Shown one piece after another: positions 47,638 through 56,768 of a DNA stretch of 64,000 nucleotides. The stretch's first letter is position 1. Every line of letters starts with the position of its first letter. Origin of the DNA: Nocardia sp. BMG51109 (lineage in GTDB: Bacteria; Actinomycetota; Actinomycetes; Mycobacteriales; Mycobacteriaceae); contig NZ_JAFQ01000004.1 of assembly GCF_000526215.1 (NCBI RefSeq), positions 3,720,001 through 3,784,000 of the forward strand. The letters run 5' to 3'. Under the pieces are notes generated by a model. That model was not told the origin of the DNA. It made no database searches and saw nothing but the letters and a program-made list of their open reading frames with translations. The position numbers and the translations under genes were made by a program.

Positions 47638-49094
47638 GAGAGTCCCAATCCGGTGACGGTGCCGGACACCGCCGTGGTGGTTTCCCCGTCGGGCCAGCGC
47701 AGTCGCACGCCGGGAGCCGAGATGAGCGTGCCGCACACGGCCGAGGTGGCGGGTCCGGGGTCGGCGGTGGCCGCTCCGGGACTGTCCGCGGTGAGCATGG
47801 CAAACCCGGGGAAGCAGGTGATCCATTCCGCGAGTGCGGCATTCGTGGGTCGGGGGATGCGTGCGACATCGAGTTCGACACCGGCCCCGGACGCCTCGGC
47901 CATCATGCCCGCGGTCCCGGCGATACCCGCCATGCTCACATCCTTCGCCGCGGCCGGGGCGGTGTCGGCGACGAACCGGCTCAGTACCCGCAGCTCCGCG
48001 CTCGTGCGCTGAGATGACGAATCCCATTGCCGGCCTGGATATCCGGTGCGCCACCGACCGCCGAGGTCGGCGGTCAGCCGCAACTCCTGGCCGATACGCC
48101 CAGCACCGCCGGGTACCGGCCGGGTGGTGCGGCCGAGGGCGGTCACCGACAGCGCAGGCGGACCGAGCTGGGTGTGCCCGCCCAGGATCGGAACGTCCCA
48201 GATGTCACTCGCCCGGACCACGCCGCGCAGGACCCTGGTCAGCAGGGAACGAGTGGGTGCCGCGACCGCGTCCAGGAGTCCGACGGGCTCGGCGCCCATG
48301 GCGGCCAGGTCGTTGATGTTCACCAGCACCGAACACCAACCCGCCCAGTCCGGGTCGCGCTCGACCATCGAGGGAAGGATGGCGTCGCACGCGGCGATGA
48401 GCTCGCTGCCCGGCACCGGAGCGCCGTCGTCACCACGGAAACCGTTGCCGCCCAGTGTTCCCGGGTGGTCACCGAATCCCCGCAGCAGCGGGCCGAGCAG
48501 TGCCTTGGTGGACTGCGCCAGACGTTCGATGCGATCGATCGGCCACCGCATTCGGACGTGGGGTGCGTGGCCGACCCGCGTCTCGCCCACCCGGATCCAG
48601 CCCAGCTGCGTGAACATCCCGGCGTAGCGTGGTTGCACCGTGGCCTCGAAGCGGAGCGCGTTGTTGTCCTCCGCGAAGGCGCATGCGGCGCGAACCAGGG
48701 CATTGCCCACGCCGCGGGCGCGCCGCCCGCAGTCGACGACCAGACGGCTGCCCGTCCACCAGCCGAGATCCTCGGTGGTGGCCGGTGCGACCCGCACGCC
48801 ACCGAGGACGGTTCCGTCCGGTGTCAGCGCCACCAGCACCGTGGTGCGTGGATCGGCGTCGATATCGTCGGCGTCGCTGCGATGGAACAGGCCCTGCTCC
48901 ACCACGAAGCTCTGGCGGCGCAACGCACGGTAGGCGGCCAGATGGCGGTTCTCGGCCGGGCGGATGAGGAATCCGTCCTCCGGTTCGGCCGGATCCGAAT
49001 GCCCGGACAGGACACAGTAATCCGGCGACAGGGCATCCGAGGCCGCCGGGTCGAGCCAGGAGATCGGTGCGTACCGGGTTGCGGTGCCGGTCAT
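47634..49094 (-). CDS. GNAT N-acetyltransferase fused to AIR-synthase-like domain (MSMEG_0567)
   Basis: 486 aa two-domain protein. Residues about 25-175 are a GNAT acetyltransferase (VLVALTPDGTVLGGVRVAPA, then RARGVGNALVRAACAFAEDN, the acetyl-CoA loop). Residues about 190-486 resemble AIR synthase/SelD-like ATP-binding proteins (SVLVNINDLAAMGAEPVGLL, DVPILGGHTQLG, AAKDVSMAGIAGTAGMMAEA). This fusion defines the MSMEG_0567 family; cyanobacterial relatives split it into Sll0786 and Sll0787. ATG at 49094 has GGGAGGTTGAG. Confidence 0.9.
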   Translation of the reverse strand: MTGTATRYAPISWLDPAASDALSPDYCVLSGHSDPAEPEDGFLIRPAENRHLAAYRALRRQSFVVEQGLFHRSDADDIDADPRTTVLVALTPDGTVLGGVRVAPATTEDLGWWTGSRLVVDCGRRARGVGNALVRAACAFAEDNNALRFEATVQPRYAGMFTQLGWIRVGETRVGHAPHVRMRWPIDRIERLAQSTKALLGPLLRGFGDHPGTLGGNGFRGDDGAPVPGSELIAACDAILPSMVERDPDWAGWCSVLVNINDLAAMGAEPVGLLDAVAAPTRSLLTRVLRGVVRASDIWDVPILGGHTQLGPPALSVTALGRTTRPVPGGAGRIGQELRLTADLGGRWRTGYPGRQWDSSSQRTSAELRVLSRFVADTAPAAAKDVSMAGIAGTAGMMAEASGAGVELDVARIPRPTNAALAEWITCFPGFAMLTADSPGAATADPGPATSAVCGTLISAPGVRLRWPDGETTTAVSGTVTGLGLS

Positions 49095-49095
49095 C

Positions 49096-50154
49096 TCAAC
49101 CTCCCGCGGTCTGCAATGCGCTGCACGCCCCGCAAGCCGCGCAGCCGGCCTTCTGCTCCGTGCCGGACATTCCCGCGGCACGCAATTCCTGTGCGACCCT
49201 TCTGGTCACGTCCTCGAGTAGCCGGGGCGTGGGGGGCCGCGCGTTGTCGACGTCGGTGGCGAGGGTGCCGGACAACGGCCGGAACGGTACGACGAACGGG
49301 TAGACACCCATGTCGATGAGTTCCCGTGCACCGGAGACCAATTCGTCCGGATCCTCGCCGAGACCGACGAGCAGGTAGGTGGACACCCGGTTGCGCCCGA
49401 ACACACGCACGGCCTCGGCCCAGGCCGCCCGGTATTCCGTCAGCGGCACGGTCGATTTACCCGGCATCCAGCGGGCGCGCACGCTGTCGTCGAGGGATTC
49501 GACATGGATGCCGATGGCGTCCGCACCGGCGGCGTGTAACTCGCCGAGGGTGGCCGGATCACCCGGCGGCTCACACTGCACCTGGACCGGCAGCTCCGGA
49601 ACCGCCTGCTTCACCGCGCGTACGCAGCGAGCGAGATGCCTTGCACCACGGTCTTTTCCGGCCGAGGTTCCGGTGGTCATCACCATCTGCCGCACGCCGT
49701 CGAGCCGGACCGCGGCGGCCGCGACCTCCGCGAGCTGTTCGGGACGCTTCACCGCGACCGTCTGCCCCGCCTCGAGCGACGCCTCGATGGCGCAGAACCG
49801 GCAACGCTGGTCCTCGGCGTACCGGATACAGGTCTGCACCACGGTGGTGGCGAGCACGTCGGCGCCGTGCAGCTTGGCGATCTGCTCGTACGGCACGTCG
49901 TCGGCGGTCCGCAGGTCGTAGAAGCGTGGCCGCCGCACCGGCTCGACCGAGACGCCCAGATCGGCGCCGTTCAGCAGGAGCCGGTCACCGCGCAGCGTGT
50001 AGGGGCTGTCGGAACGGATGGGAACGGCGGCTCCGGCGCCGCCGAACAGCACATGACCGTCGTCGCTGGGCCCGGCCCCCGCATGACGCCGCACCGGCAC
50101 ATCGACGCGAATGCCGAGCAATGCCAGATCGACGCGCGTGGATACCTCGGTCAT
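49096..50154 (-). CDS. Radical SAM protein, MSMEG_0568 family
   Basis: 352 aa. The [4Fe-4S] motif is CIRYAEDQRCRFCAIE (Cys109, Cys118, Cys121), a C-x8-C-x2-C spacing rather than Cx3Cx2C, as expected for this family. The downstream barrel is visible as RQMVMTTGTSAGKDRGARHL and IGIHVESLDDSVRARW. It should cleave SAM to start radical chemistry on an unknown metabolite of the nitrilase pathway. One base separates its stop from the next start. Confidence 0.9.
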   Translation of the reverse strand: MTEVSTRVDLALLGIRVDVPVRRHAGAGPSDDGHVLFGGAGAAVPIRSDSPYTLRGDRLLLNGADLGVSVEPVRRPRFYDLRTADDVPYEQIAKLHGADVLATTVVQTCIRYAEDQRCRFCAIEASLEAGQTVAVKRPEQLAEVAAAAVRLDGVRQMVMTTGTSAGKDRGARHLARCVRAVKQAVPELPVQVQCEPPGDPATLGELHAAGADAIGIHVESLDDSVRARWMPGKSTVPLTEYRAAWAEAVRVFGRNRVSTYLLVGLGEDPDELVSGARELIDMGVYPFVVPFRPLSGTLATDVDNARPPTPRLLEDVTRRVAQELRAAGMSGTEQKAGCAACGACSALQTAGG

Positions 50155-50163
50155 GACGACGGC

Positions 50164-50706
50164 CTAGACCTGGTAGGTGGAATTGATGATCGCGCCCTTG
50201 CGCGCATAATGGATCAACGCGTCCTGGACGTCCAGCGGATGCGCCGGGATGACGCCCTCGATGAGGTCCTCCTCGCGGGCGCCGTGCAGGGCCAGCCCGA
50301 AGCGGCAGGCGAAGACCTTGCCGCCCTCGGCGAGGAAGGTTGCCAGCGAGTCGTTGATGTTCTGCTCGCCCGGGAAACCGCTGTCGCCGGTGGTCGGAAA
50401 GCCGCGGTTGGCGATGCAGTTGATCGCGCCGGGACCGTAGAAGTAGATGGCCGATTCGAAGCCCTTGCGCAGTGCACGGGTCGCCTGCAGAACGGCCACG
50501 AAACTGACCGAGGATTCGTGCGCGATCCCGTGTACCAGGGTGAAATAGGTTTCACCGGCCTCGGCCCGGTAATCCGGGAAGATCTTGGTCGCCCCGTAGA
50601 TGTTGCTGCCCTTCGGCATCGCCGGGTGCGGAATCTCCGCCAGCGACTTCGCGATGTTCTCCTCGATGGCCTTGTCGATATCTGACGTTTCGGTGGGTGC
50701 GGACAT
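50164..50706 (-). CDS. Nitrogen starvation response protein, MSMEG_0572/Sll0783 family
   Basis: 180 aa. SNIYGATKIFPDYRAEAGET and YGPGAINCIANRGFPTTGDS are diagnostic of the Sll0783 family, named for strong induction under nitrogen starvation in Synechocystis; the fold is related to DsrE-like proteins. It is the first gene of the leftward eight-gene operon. The reaction is unknown. Confidence 0.9.
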   Translation of the reverse strand: MSAPTETSDIDKAIEENIAKSLAEIPHPAMPKGSNIYGATKIFPDYRAEAGETYFTLVHGIAHESSVSFVAVLQATRALRKGFESAIYFYGPGAINCIANRGFPTTGDSGFPGEQNINDSLATFLAEGGKVFACRFGLALHGAREEDLIEGVIPAHPLDVQDALIHYARKGAIINSTYQV

Positions 50707-51101
50707 GATTCATCTCCCGTGGACGAAGGGCGGAAACAGGTGCGACGGAACCGCCTGCCGGATCGGGGAGCGGTTCGCTCGATGAATCAAGTTGACGCCC
50801 GGCGTATTTCCGATTGGTCACGTCCGGAAAAAGACGGAGTTGCCGATTGCTCGCCACCGTGACCGCGGCGGTTGTACGGAGTAATAGGTTGTGCGGCAAT
50901 GGTATTGGACATATCGCGCCGCAGCGCCGGCCGCCGATGAGCGGAGCGGATTCGCCGCCGTGTAATGGCCGCCCTGGGACTTTTCGGAGACCGTTAACAA
51001 TCGGCGGGGCCGACGTCCTCGAGGTGGTAATACTGCCGAAATCTCCGTCGGGTCCGGGCCGCGGTTGTGCTTGTCCGGAATCGATCGTCGATACTGGTGG
51101 T
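50707..51101. other. Divergent region, nitrilase operon and TetR promoters
   Basis: About 395 bp, more A+T-rich than its surroundings near 50790-50900. I searched by eye for GlnR-type half-sites (GTNAC/GAAAC at 11-bp steps) because of the nitrogen-starvation theme; GGAAAC and GGAACC near 50731 and 50744 are not at the right spacing. No gene supported. Confidence 0.4.
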
Positions 51102-51656
51102 ATGCGGTCGCGGAGCAAGATCCTGGACGCCACGCTCGAGCTGATCGGAAGCAACGGCTTCGAGAGCGTGACCATCGCCGCCGTCGCGCATGCCGCCGGG
51201 GTTACCCGCCAGACCGTCTACTCGATCTTCGGGACTCGCGAGGACCTCGTCTCGCAAGCGATTACGGACCTGCATCTGCGGACGTCGGAGGATCTCCGGG
51301 AACGACTCGCCACGGTCGGGAGTGCATCGGAATATATCGTCGAAATCTTCGTCGCCGGCCGGTCGCTGGTCCGCGAGAATCCGATCATGGCCCGCCTGTC
51401 GCGTCCCGAGCCGGGGAATCCGGTATTCGACGAGGGCATGGTCGAGCGCGCACGACCGGTTGCCCGGGAGTTGCTTTCGCCGTTGACGAAGTTGGATCCC
51501 GGCATCGAGCCGGAGCTGGAGGACATCGTCGAGTTTCTGATCCGTCTCGGGTTGTCGATCGTTCTCTTCGACGATCCGGGCCTCGAGACCGACGACGAAC
51601 TGCGGCGCTTCGTTGCCAAGTGGGTGGTGCCGGCGCTGTCTGCCGCACGGCGCTGA
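51102..51656 (+). CDS. TetR-family transcriptional regulator
   Basis: 184 aa. Helix-turn-helix VTIAAVAHAAGVTRQTVYSI (about 24-43) with FGTREDLVSQA following. The ATG at 51102 has a weak GGTGGT upstream. It precedes the cholesterol-oxidase-like gene by 170 bp on the same strand; an imperfect palindrome at 51681-51702 may be its operator. It could regulate the nitrilase operon instead, since it is divergent from it. Confidence 0.87.
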   Translation: MRSRSKILDATLELIGSNGFESVTIAAVAHAAGVTRQTVYSIFGTREDLVSQAITDLHLRTSEDLRERLATVGSASEYIVEIFVAGRSLVRENPIMARLSRPEPGNPVFDEGMVERARPVARELLSPLTKLDPGIEPELEDIVEFLIRLGLSIVLFDDPGLETDDELRRFVAKWVVPALSAARR

Positions 51657-51680
51657 CCGCCACCTCTGCAACTTGTTCTT

Positions 51681-51702
51681 GACACTATACGCAGTATATG
51701 TC
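51681..51702. promoter_or_regulatory. Candidate TetR operator
   Basis: GACAC-TATAC-GCA-GTATA-TGTC: the inner arms TATAC/GTATA are perfect and the outer GACA/TGTC also pair, with one extra base on the left. It lies in an A+T-rich promoter-like stretch between the TetR gene and the oxidase gene. Confidence 0.5.
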
Positions 51703-51825
51703 TAGTTTAAGCGTCGCCCGAAGGCATGGTTCGGGCCGGTAGTCCGCAAGTCGACCACGGACGGTTGTCGCTCACACCCGGTGCGCGTAGTGCGGGCATA
51801 TCCGTCGGTGCTCTGGAGGTCAGTG

Positions 51826-53412
51826 ATGCCCGCAATGTCCCGTCGTTCCTTTCTGGGTGCTACCGGTGCCGCGGGAGTCGCACTTGCGGCGGCGGGTACG
51901 GCGCGTGGCGACACCGGTGCCGCAAACCGGGTTCCGCTCACCCGCCAGGAGCACCGGGCGATCGTGATCGGGTCGGGCTTCGGTGGCGGTGTCGCGTCGC
52001 TGCGGCTGGCGCAGGCGGGTGTTCCGGTGTTGTTGCTGGAGCGCGGGGTTCGCTGGCCGACGGGCCCGAACGCGCGGACGTTCCCGTCGGCGACCGCACC
52101 CGACAAGCGAATTCTCTGGTACCGCTCCAACCCCCGGCTGTTCGGTACGCCGATGGTGTTCGAGCCCTACACCGGCCTGCTCGAGGCGGTCGCCGGGGAG
52201 AACATGACGGCCCTGTGCGCGGCCGGAGTGGGCGGTGGATCGCTTGTCTACCAAGGTATGTCGCTCCAGCCCGCCGAGGACGTGTTCCACACCCAGTTCC
52301 CCGAGGAGCTGGACTGGGCGACGATGAACCGGGTCCACTACCCGCGCGTGGCGCGCATGCTGCAACTCGCCGTCGCTCCCGATCCGCTGATCGACAGCCC
52401 GAATTATCAAGCCGCACGGGTCTTTGCGGAGCAGGTCCGGCGGGCCGGCCTGCCGGTGTCGAAGATCCCGATGCCGATCGACTGGAACTACGCGCTCGAC
52501 GAGCTCCACGGCCGGATGACGCCCTCCTACACCGACGGCTCGGGGGCGCTGGGCGTCAACAACGGCGGCAAGCACTCCGTCGATGTCACCTACATCGCCG
52601 ACGCGGAGGCGACCGGCCGGGTCGAGGTCCGCACGCTGCACCAGGTCACCGACATCGAGCGGGCCCCCGACGGGCGCTGGACGGTCCACGTCGAACGGAT
52701 CGACACCACGGGCACCGTCGTCGAGAACCAGATCCTCACCACCGACGCGCTGATCATGGCCGCCGGCAGTCTCAACACCACCAAGCTGCTGGTGCGTGCC
52801 GCCGCGAAGGGGCAGATCCCGGACATGCCGGACGGGCTGGGCGGCAACTGGGGCACCAACGCCGACCGCATCTATCTCTGGACCGACCTGGAGCGGTCGC
52901 TGGGGGAGCCGCAGGGCGGGCCGGTCGTCTACGGCAGCCTGAACTGGAGCGACCCCGCCACGGCGAGCACGATCATCCAGGCGTCGATACCCCCGTTCCC
53001 GGTCGACGCGCACAGCACCATGATGGTCGGCTACGGAGTCAGCGACGCGCGGGGACGGTTCGACTATTCCGCGGCCACCGACGAGGCGGTGCTGCGCTGG
53101 CCGAAGGAGGGCGACGCGGTCATCCAGAACGGGCGCATCGGGCCGCTGGCACACCAGATCGCCGGTCCGGCAAGCATTCTCACCGATACCAACCTCGCCT
53201 TCCCGTCCACCTGGCATCCCCTCGGCGGGGCGAGCATGGGCCCGGTGTGCGACCTCGACGGCCGGGTGCACGGACAGCGCGGCCTGTATGTGCTCGACGG
53301 CGCGCTCATCCCGGGCAACTGCGCGGCCTGCAACCCCTCGATGACCATCGCGGCCGTCGCCGAACGCGCGCTGGACAACCTGGTCGCGCAGGATGTCGGC
53401 ACCGTCATCTGA
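51826..53412 (+). CDS. Tat-exported cholesterol-oxidase-like GMC flavoprotein
   Basis: 528 aa. A twin-arginine signal (MPAMSRRSFLGATGAAGVAL, cleavage near ARG-DT) marks export. FAD motif IVIGSGFGGGVASLRLAQAG; second FAD block GVGGGSLVYQGMSL; active-site region WHPLGGASMG (catalytic His) and CNPSMTIAAVAERAL (Asn). These match class I cholesterol oxidases, which oxidise cholesterol to cholest-4-en-3-one. ATG at 51826 has GGAGG. Placed between TetR and an acyl-CoA dehydrogenase/Lcp pair. Confidence 0.87.
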   Translation: MPAMSRRSFLGATGAAGVALAAAGTARGDTGAANRVPLTRQEHRAIVIGSGFGGGVASLRLAQAGVPVLLLERGVRWPTGPNARTFPSATAPDKRILWYRSNPRLFGTPMVFEPYTGLLEAVAGENMTALCAAGVGGGSLVYQGMSLQPAEDVFHTQFPEELDWATMNRVHYPRVARMLQLAVAPDPLIDSPNYQAARVFAEQVRRAGLPVSKIPMPIDWNYALDELHGRMTPSYTDGSGALGVNNGGKHSVDVTYIADAEATGRVEVRTLHQVTDIERAPDGRWTVHVERIDTTGTVVENQILTTDALIMAAGSLNTTKLLVRAAAKGQIPDMPDGLGGNWGTNADRIYLWTDLERSLGEPQGGPVVYGSLNWSDPATASTIIQASIPPFPVDAHSTMMVGYGVSDARGRFDYSAATDEAVLRWPKEGDAVIQNGRIGPLAHQIAGPASILTDTNLAFPSTWHPLGGASMGPVCDLDGRVHGQRGLYVLDGALIPGNCAACNPSMTIAAVAERALDNLVAQDVGTVI

Positions 53413-53703
53413 TCTCCGCCCTCGGCCCGGTCGACCGCCCTGCCACGTCCGGCGATGCGTTCAGCACCCCTCGGACCGGGCGACGGCCTCGGCATCGAGT
53501 ATTGAACGTGGCCACCGCCCGGTCGGCGATCTGCTGGTACCGCAATGACGTGACCAACCCCGTGCGCTCGCGCACCAGCGCCCGCAGGCACCTCCGTCGT
53601 TCCGGCGTGCCTGTGCCGGAATCCACAAGTGCCGGTGATGGATTCGAGCCGGAAGCTCGCCGGAACGACGGGATCCGCAATGACGAGGATCGGTGACGCA
53701 GCG
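53413..53703. other. Intergenic region between convergent genes
   Basis: About 290 bp between the oxidase and the acyl-CoA dehydrogenase. A leftward frame gives RALVRERTGLVTSLRYQQIA without stop, but I could not match it to any family. An inverted pair GTCGTTCCGGCGTG / GCCGGAACGAC (53596 and 53670) can form a long hairpin, a possible terminator. Confidence 0.4.
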
Positions 53704-55416
53704 CTAGGGGTTCATCTCGTAGCTCCCCGCGAGCGCGAGCACCTCGTCGTACACGCGCGCCGACCGGGCCTCGTCGATTGCCGGTTTCCGGAGGACGTCC
53801 AACGCCCATTCCTGTTGGGCCGCAGTGGATGATGCCTTCGAGTGCATGTCCAGGGCGTAGCGGGAGAAGTCGCGGACGAACAGTTCGAAGAGGGTGTCGA
53901 CGAGATCGTCGGTGACGCCCGCGATGGTCGCCTGCTCCAGGATGAGCTGGGCGTAGGGCAGCAGCGTGAACAGTTCGCCCAGTGCCAGTTGGTAATCGAG
54001 GTCGACCGCCTGGGCGTCCGTCGGCGGGGCCTCCACGGAGAACCCGGCGAACCGGTCGGCCAGGCTCTCGAACAGTGCCACGTTCGGCAGGTGCCGCCAC
54101 GGGGCGAACGCGAGGCGCCAGTGGTGGAACCGCACCTTACTCAGGCCCGAGGCGGGCGGCTGCCGGAACAGCGCCTCGTCGTCGCCCGGGTCGCGGCGCA
54201 CCGGAATCGCCGGCAGATCAACGGAATTGAACAGGAAGTTCGGCATGAACTTCAGCGTCAGCGCCATGTTCACGTGCGCGGTGCCCTCGAGCCGCGGCAT
54301 CGAGGCCATCATGGCGCGGGCCACCGAGAAGTAGCTGTCCTTCTCGAAACCCTTGGCGGAGATGACATCCAGCAGCTCGGTCAGCGCGCGTTCGGCCTCC
54401 CGGGTGACCTTCATCTTCCCGATCGAGTTGTACATGACGAACCGGCGGTCCTCGGGCGACGAGCAGCGCATATAGTCGATGGCGCGCTCGTGGTACAGCT
54501 TCATCGCGATCAGCCGCGCGTAGCTGTCGGTGAGGATCCGGCGGACCTGGCCGAAGTCGGTCACCGGGTGGCCGAACAGGATCTTGCTCGCGGCCTGGTT
54601 GATCGTCTCGTAGAAGCAGTGTTCGGTGATCCCGATCGCGACCATGCCGATGTTGAACTTGCCGCAGTTCACCGCGGCCATCGCGGCGTCGAACGCCGCG
54701 CGGCCGGTGTGCAGGACATCGCCGGGCGCGACCGGGTAGTCGTCCAGATCGAAGGCGCTGACGTAGTTCTGGCCGTGCACGACATTCTCGAGCAGCTTGT
54801 AGTGCGGATGCCCGCTGTCGACCGTGAACCATACGTAGGCGTCGGGCCCGTCGAGATCGGTGCGGCGGCCGATGACCGGCACGATCCTGGCGACATTACC
54901 GTTGCCGATATAGTACTTTCCGCCGGTGGCCCGGAACCCGCCGCTGCCGTCCGGGGTCAGGAGCATATCGGTGGAGTAGATGTCGGCCCCGTGATCCTTC
55001 TCCGACAGGCCGAACCCGATGATGCCGCCGCGGTCCAGTTCCTCGGCGGCGTGGCGGTGCGCCTTATCGTTGTCGCTCTGCCAGATGATGGCCAGTCCGA
55101 GCGTCGACACGCCCCAGGCATACCAGTACTGCGCGCCGTAGAAGCCGGTGATCTCGTTGAACTTGGAGATGAACGCCGTGTCCCAACGCTTTTCGGGATC
55201 ACCGTCGGCATGTTTGGCGGGCGTGGCGAAATGCGCGAGGATCCGCGACCGCGCCAGGAACCGCATCCAGTCCTCGTACCAGACACCGGCATTCGCATCG
55301 CGGCACAGCGCCTGCTTGCCCTTGGATTCGAAGAACTCGACCACCGAACGCAGCAGGCCCCGCGTGTTCGGATCGAACTCGTCGAACGTCTCGGTCACGG
55401 GATTGAACAAATGCAT
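53704..55416 (-). CDS. Acyl-CoA dehydrogenase family protein
   Basis: 570 aa, longer than classic ACADs (about 380) and nearer the bulky actinobacterial types. FGLSEKDHGADIYSTDMLLT and GKYYIGNGNVARIVPVIGRR are the middle-domain blocks (normally GLTEP..GSD), and the C-terminal helices include HPVTDFGQVRRILTDSYARL. The Lys-Asp-His in place of the usual motif shows divergence. It follows the Lcp gene on the same strand with a 110-bp gap, suggesting a role in breaking down isoprenoid or lipid acyl-CoAs. Confidence 0.85.
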   Translation of the reverse strand: MHLFNPVTETFDEFDPNTRGLLRSVVEFFESKGKQALCRDANAGVWYEDWMRFLARSRILAHFATPAKHADGDPEKRWDTAFISKFNEITGFYGAQYWYAWGVSTLGLAIIWQSDNDKAHRHAAEELDRGGIIGFGLSEKDHGADIYSTDMLLTPDGSGGFRATGGKYYIGNGNVARIVPVIGRRTDLDGPDAYVWFTVDSGHPHYKLLENVVHGQNYVSAFDLDDYPVAPGDVLHTGRAAFDAAMAAVNCGKFNIGMVAIGITEHCFYETINQAASKILFGHPVTDFGQVRRILTDSYARLIAMKLYHERAIDYMRCSSPEDRRFVMYNSIGKMKVTREAERALTELLDVISAKGFEKDSYFSVARAMMASMPRLEGTAHVNMALTLKFMPNFLFNSVDLPAIPVRRDPGDDEALFRQPPASGLSKVRFHHWRLAFAPWRHLPNVALFESLADRFAGFSVEAPPTDAQAVDLDYQLALGELFTLLPYAQLILEQATIAGVTDDLVDTLFELFVRDFSRYALDMHSKASSTAAQQEWALDVLRKPAIDEARSARVYDEVLALAGSYEMNP

Positions 55417-55526
55417 GACAACCTCTCTGGGACAGCTGGATTCACCCGTCCGCCAACTCGGTGAGCCGTCGGCGCAGCCGGGTCGGCGCGGTGGCCCCGC
55501 CGGGTTCGACGGGGCGGTAGGGCGGA

Positions 55527-56768
55527 TCAGCGGTGCGGCCGGCTCATGTCGCGGTTCGCCACCGGAAGCTCGATGCTGATCGGCATCTTCAGTTCGGCCA
55601 GGTAGACCAGGGCCGCTTGGCGGAGGAACTCGTCGAACAGCCAGTAGGCGTCCGGCGCCAGCGGCACGACCGGGAGCAGCCCCTCGCGCACGGCGACGAA
55701 CGGGCCCCAGCTGAACCGCAGCAACGGATCCCAGACCGGTTCCCGGGCGATGGCCAGCTCGTCGGCGATCTTGTCACCGAGCAGGAAGCGGGTGAACGAA
55801 CCGAGCACCGGCTTGGTGATCAGGGTGAGATCGAGGTTGGCGCCCAGCGAGAGGAGCCGGTCGGCGAGATCGGCGCCCTCCGGGGTCGGCGCCAGGATCG
55901 GGTCGAGAACCTGCGCCGCCTGGGAATTCGCCTGATCCCACGAGTTGGGGATGTACTCGTCGCGGACGCCGAGCATGTGCCCGGCCACCTGCCAGGAGTG
56001 CAGGAACGCCGTGGACTCGTGCTCGGGAATCGGCACCTTCCACGCGGTCAGGTGCTTCATGACCGTCGTGGGCAGGCTGTGCCAGGTGACCATGATGTCG
56101 TTCTGGCTGATCGGAACGTCTTCCTGGGCAACGTATTTCCACTGCGGCGACTGCGGCAGCAGATGCCGCACCGCCGCGTGCACCATTCTGGTCTTCACAC
56201 AGGTCACGACCATCTCGCCGTTGGGGCCGTAGGCATTACCGTTGCCGATGTCGTAGCCGAGCTTGGCGGTCTTCAGGATGCGGTCCTTCAGGTCGAAGCC
56301 GCCCTTGGAGTAGTAGACCGCCCGCGCCTCCTTGGGGATGACGGTGCTCATCATCCCGCTGGCCAGGCCGTACAGCACGCCGAGGTAGAGGCCGCGCTTC
56401 TTGTTGAACTCCACCGCGGTGGCCAGCTTGCCCTGATCGGCCCACTGCGGCATCTGCCGCGCGTATTCCATGAAGTCGCGCAGATCGGACGGCAGGCCCG
56501 CGGGCAGCGGCTGGCCGTTCTTGGTCCACGTGCGCAACTGGGCATTGATCGCGGGCACGTCGCCGCGCTCGAGCACCGAGGCGATCAGCGGATCGGCCTC
56601 GTCGTCCCACACCGTCAGCGGATCGGCGCCCGCACCGCCGCCCGCTACCGACCCCTCGGGAGACCACGACCAGGGCTCCGCCCGAGCCGGACTCACCATC
56701 GCCAGCGCGCCCAGCGCCCCCAGCGACCCGCCCGCCGCCAGCGCCATACGTCTGTTGAACTGATCCAT
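55527..56768 (-). CDS. lcp: Latex-clearing protein, heme-dependent rubber oxygenase
   Basis: 413 aa. A Tat signal (QFNRRMALAAGGSLGALGAL, ARA cleavage near 30) shows export. The DUF2236/MpaB core matches Lcp proteins closely: KKRGLYLGVLYGLASGMMST, then IPKEARAVYYSKGG, RILKTAKLGYDIG and KTRMVHAAVRHLLPQSPQW. Counterparts of Lcp K30 active-site residues are present: Glu147, Arg163, Lys166, Thr167 and the axial heme ligand His197. It should cleave poly(cis-1,4-isoprene) outside the cell to oligo-isoprenoid aldehydes and ketones. Confidence 0.92.
   Translation of the reverse strand: MDQFNRRMALAAGGSLGALGALAMVSPARAEPWSWSPEGSVAGGGAGADPLTVWDDEADPLIASVLERGDVPAINAQLRTWTKNGQPLPAGLPSDLRDFMEYARQMPQWADQGKLATAVEFNKKRGLYLGVLYGLASGMMSTVIPKEARAVYYSKGGFDLKDRILKTAKLGYDIGNGNAYGPNGEMVVTCVKTRMVHAAVRHLLPQSPQWKYVAQEDVPISQNDIMVTWHSLPTTVMKHLTAWKVPIPEHESTAFLHSWQVAGHMLGVRDEYIPNSWDQANSQAAQVLDPILAPTPEGADLADRLLSLGANLDLTLITKPVLGSFTRFLLGDKIADELAIAREPVWDPLLRFSWGPFVAVREGLLPVVPLAPDAYWLFDEFLRQAALVYLAELKMPISIELPVANRDMSRPHR

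Noticed and set aside
50714..50760. GlnR box before the nitrilase operon
   Set aside because: GGAAAC and GGAACC are present, but spacing does not fit the 11-bp-step consensus.
53451..53696. Rightward extension past the oxidase gene
   Set aside because: Continues in another frame without domain or ribosome site; treated as intergenic.
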